Both the position numbers and the translations under genes were made by a program. 64,000 nucleotides of DNA from JACRDG01 sp963760985 (GTDB taxonomy: Bacteria > Desulfobacterota > Desulfomonilia > Desulfomonilales > Desulfomonilaceae). The DNA lies in assembly GCA_963760985.1 (NCBI GenBank), contig CAVXFM010000017.1:1-64000 (forward strand), in the 5' to 3' direction. Below, piece after piece: positions 63,647 to 64,000 of the stretch (its first letter is position 1; the number at the start of each line of letters is the position of its first letter). The notes beneath the pieces were generated by a model. That model searched no databases. It was not told where the DNA came from and saw only the letters and a program-made list of their open reading frames with translations.

Positions 63647-64000
63647 ATGCGCTTGGGTAAGTCTCTACCGGTTGCATTGGCTTGCGTGCTCACCGTGTGT
63701 GTCGCGGTGGCCCACTCAGAAATATATGTGCGCATGCACAAGGATGGGTACAAGGAATTCACTAACCGGCCCTCCGGCCCCGGCTGGGTATTCTATGCCA
63801 GCGAGTCGGGTAATGTGCCGGTCATTCGCTTTGAACGGCAAGGCAAGCCCAAGAGTATAGACGAGCTGGTCGAAGAAATTTCCGATACATTCCGGATAAA
63901 TGCGAATCTCGTGAAAGCGATCATCGTGACGGAGTCAAATTGCAATCCTTCTGCGGTTTCGAAAAAAGGGGCCCAAGGGCTCATGCAACTGATGCCTGCC
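63647..64000 (+). CDS. Lytic transglycosylase (SLT family), cut by the right window edge
   Basis: The ATG at 63647 has AAAGGGGA upstream, and the frame stays open to the last base (118 codons). A signal peptide (SLPVALACVLTVCVAVAHS) is followed by a DUF4124-like segment (IYVRMHKDGYKEFTNRP). Then begins the SLT domain: KAIIVTESNCNPSAVSKKGA with the catalytic Glu and GLMQLMP. It should cleave the glycan strands of peptidoglycan in the periplasm. The C-terminal half lies outside the window. Confidence 0.8.
   Translation, partial: MRLGKSLPVALACVLTVCVAVAHSEIYVRMHKDGYKEFTNRPSGPGWVFYASESGNVPVIRFERQGKPKSIDELVEEISDTFRINANLVKAIIVTESNCNPSAVSKKGAQGLMQLMPA

Overview
The window looks like the chromosome of a Gram-negative anaerobe of the deltaproteobacterial (Desulfobacterota) type. 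The grounds are BamD, MurJ and outer-membrane proteins, a bacterial-type ProS, TRAP transport, CoA ligases and acyl-CoA dehydrogenases of the kind used on aromatic or alicyclic acids, and a HesB-like protein with an apparent selenocysteine codon. A Desulfomonile- or Syntrophus-like organism would fit, but genus is not decided from sequence alone.

Layout. 1-6256 is an accessory zone: an edge-truncated hypothetical gene, an AlbA_2/Schlafen-type regulator, a ParD/ParE-like and a HicB/HicA-like toxin-antitoxin pair, and a ~550-residue protein of unknown function. These are separated by three decayed copies of a tyrosine-recombinase C-terminus, all on the minus strand. 6193-11837 is a catabolic block: an autoregulated TetR gene with a clear palindromic operator, two acyl-CoA dehydrogenases and an acid-CoA ligase. 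The second dehydrogenase has lost the canonical catalytic Glu (Thr instead) and carries Asp at position 91, the signature I recall for cyclohex-1-ene-1-carboxyl-CoA dehydrogenase, so the block is best read as a cyclohexanecarboxylate activation and dehydrogenation module. 12025-14727 holds an outer-membrane protein gene with an IS66-family element at its 5' end. 15305-25017 holds a universal stress protein, a serine/threonine dehydratase, a SAM hydroxide adenosyltransferase, a glycosyltransferase, a PaaK-like CoA ligase, the hesB(Sec)-fmdB pair, a thioredoxin-like exported protein and a secreted repeat protein. 25255-38992 holds a PflX-like radical SAM protein, a PglF/FlaA1-type sugar-nucleotide dehydratase, an MFS carrier, a complete TRAP transporter (dctQ-dctM-dctP), a TPR/SGNH-hydrolase protein and a tandem pair of SpoIIAA-like proteins.

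From 39266 onward the content is housekeeping: proS, ispD, polyprenyl synthase, bamD, murJ, rpsT, a CHAT-like protein with an HD phosphohydrolase, and a methyltransferase. A long co-directional block follows: argB-argD-argF-argG-argH, a fibronectin-type lipoprotein, lysA-dapA-dapB, a FAH-family hydrolase, folK, a YHS protein, a REC-PAS-histidine kinase, and a lytic transglycosylase cut by the right edge. It makes arginine from N-acetylglutamate and feeds the aspartate-to-lysine/diaminopimelate branch.

Caution on sequence quality. About twenty genes contain single-base frameshifts, mostly in homopolymers, including essential genes such as rpsT, proS and lysA. The simplest reading is uncorrected sequencing error rather than mass pseudogenisation, so I annotate these genes across the shifts and give the joints.
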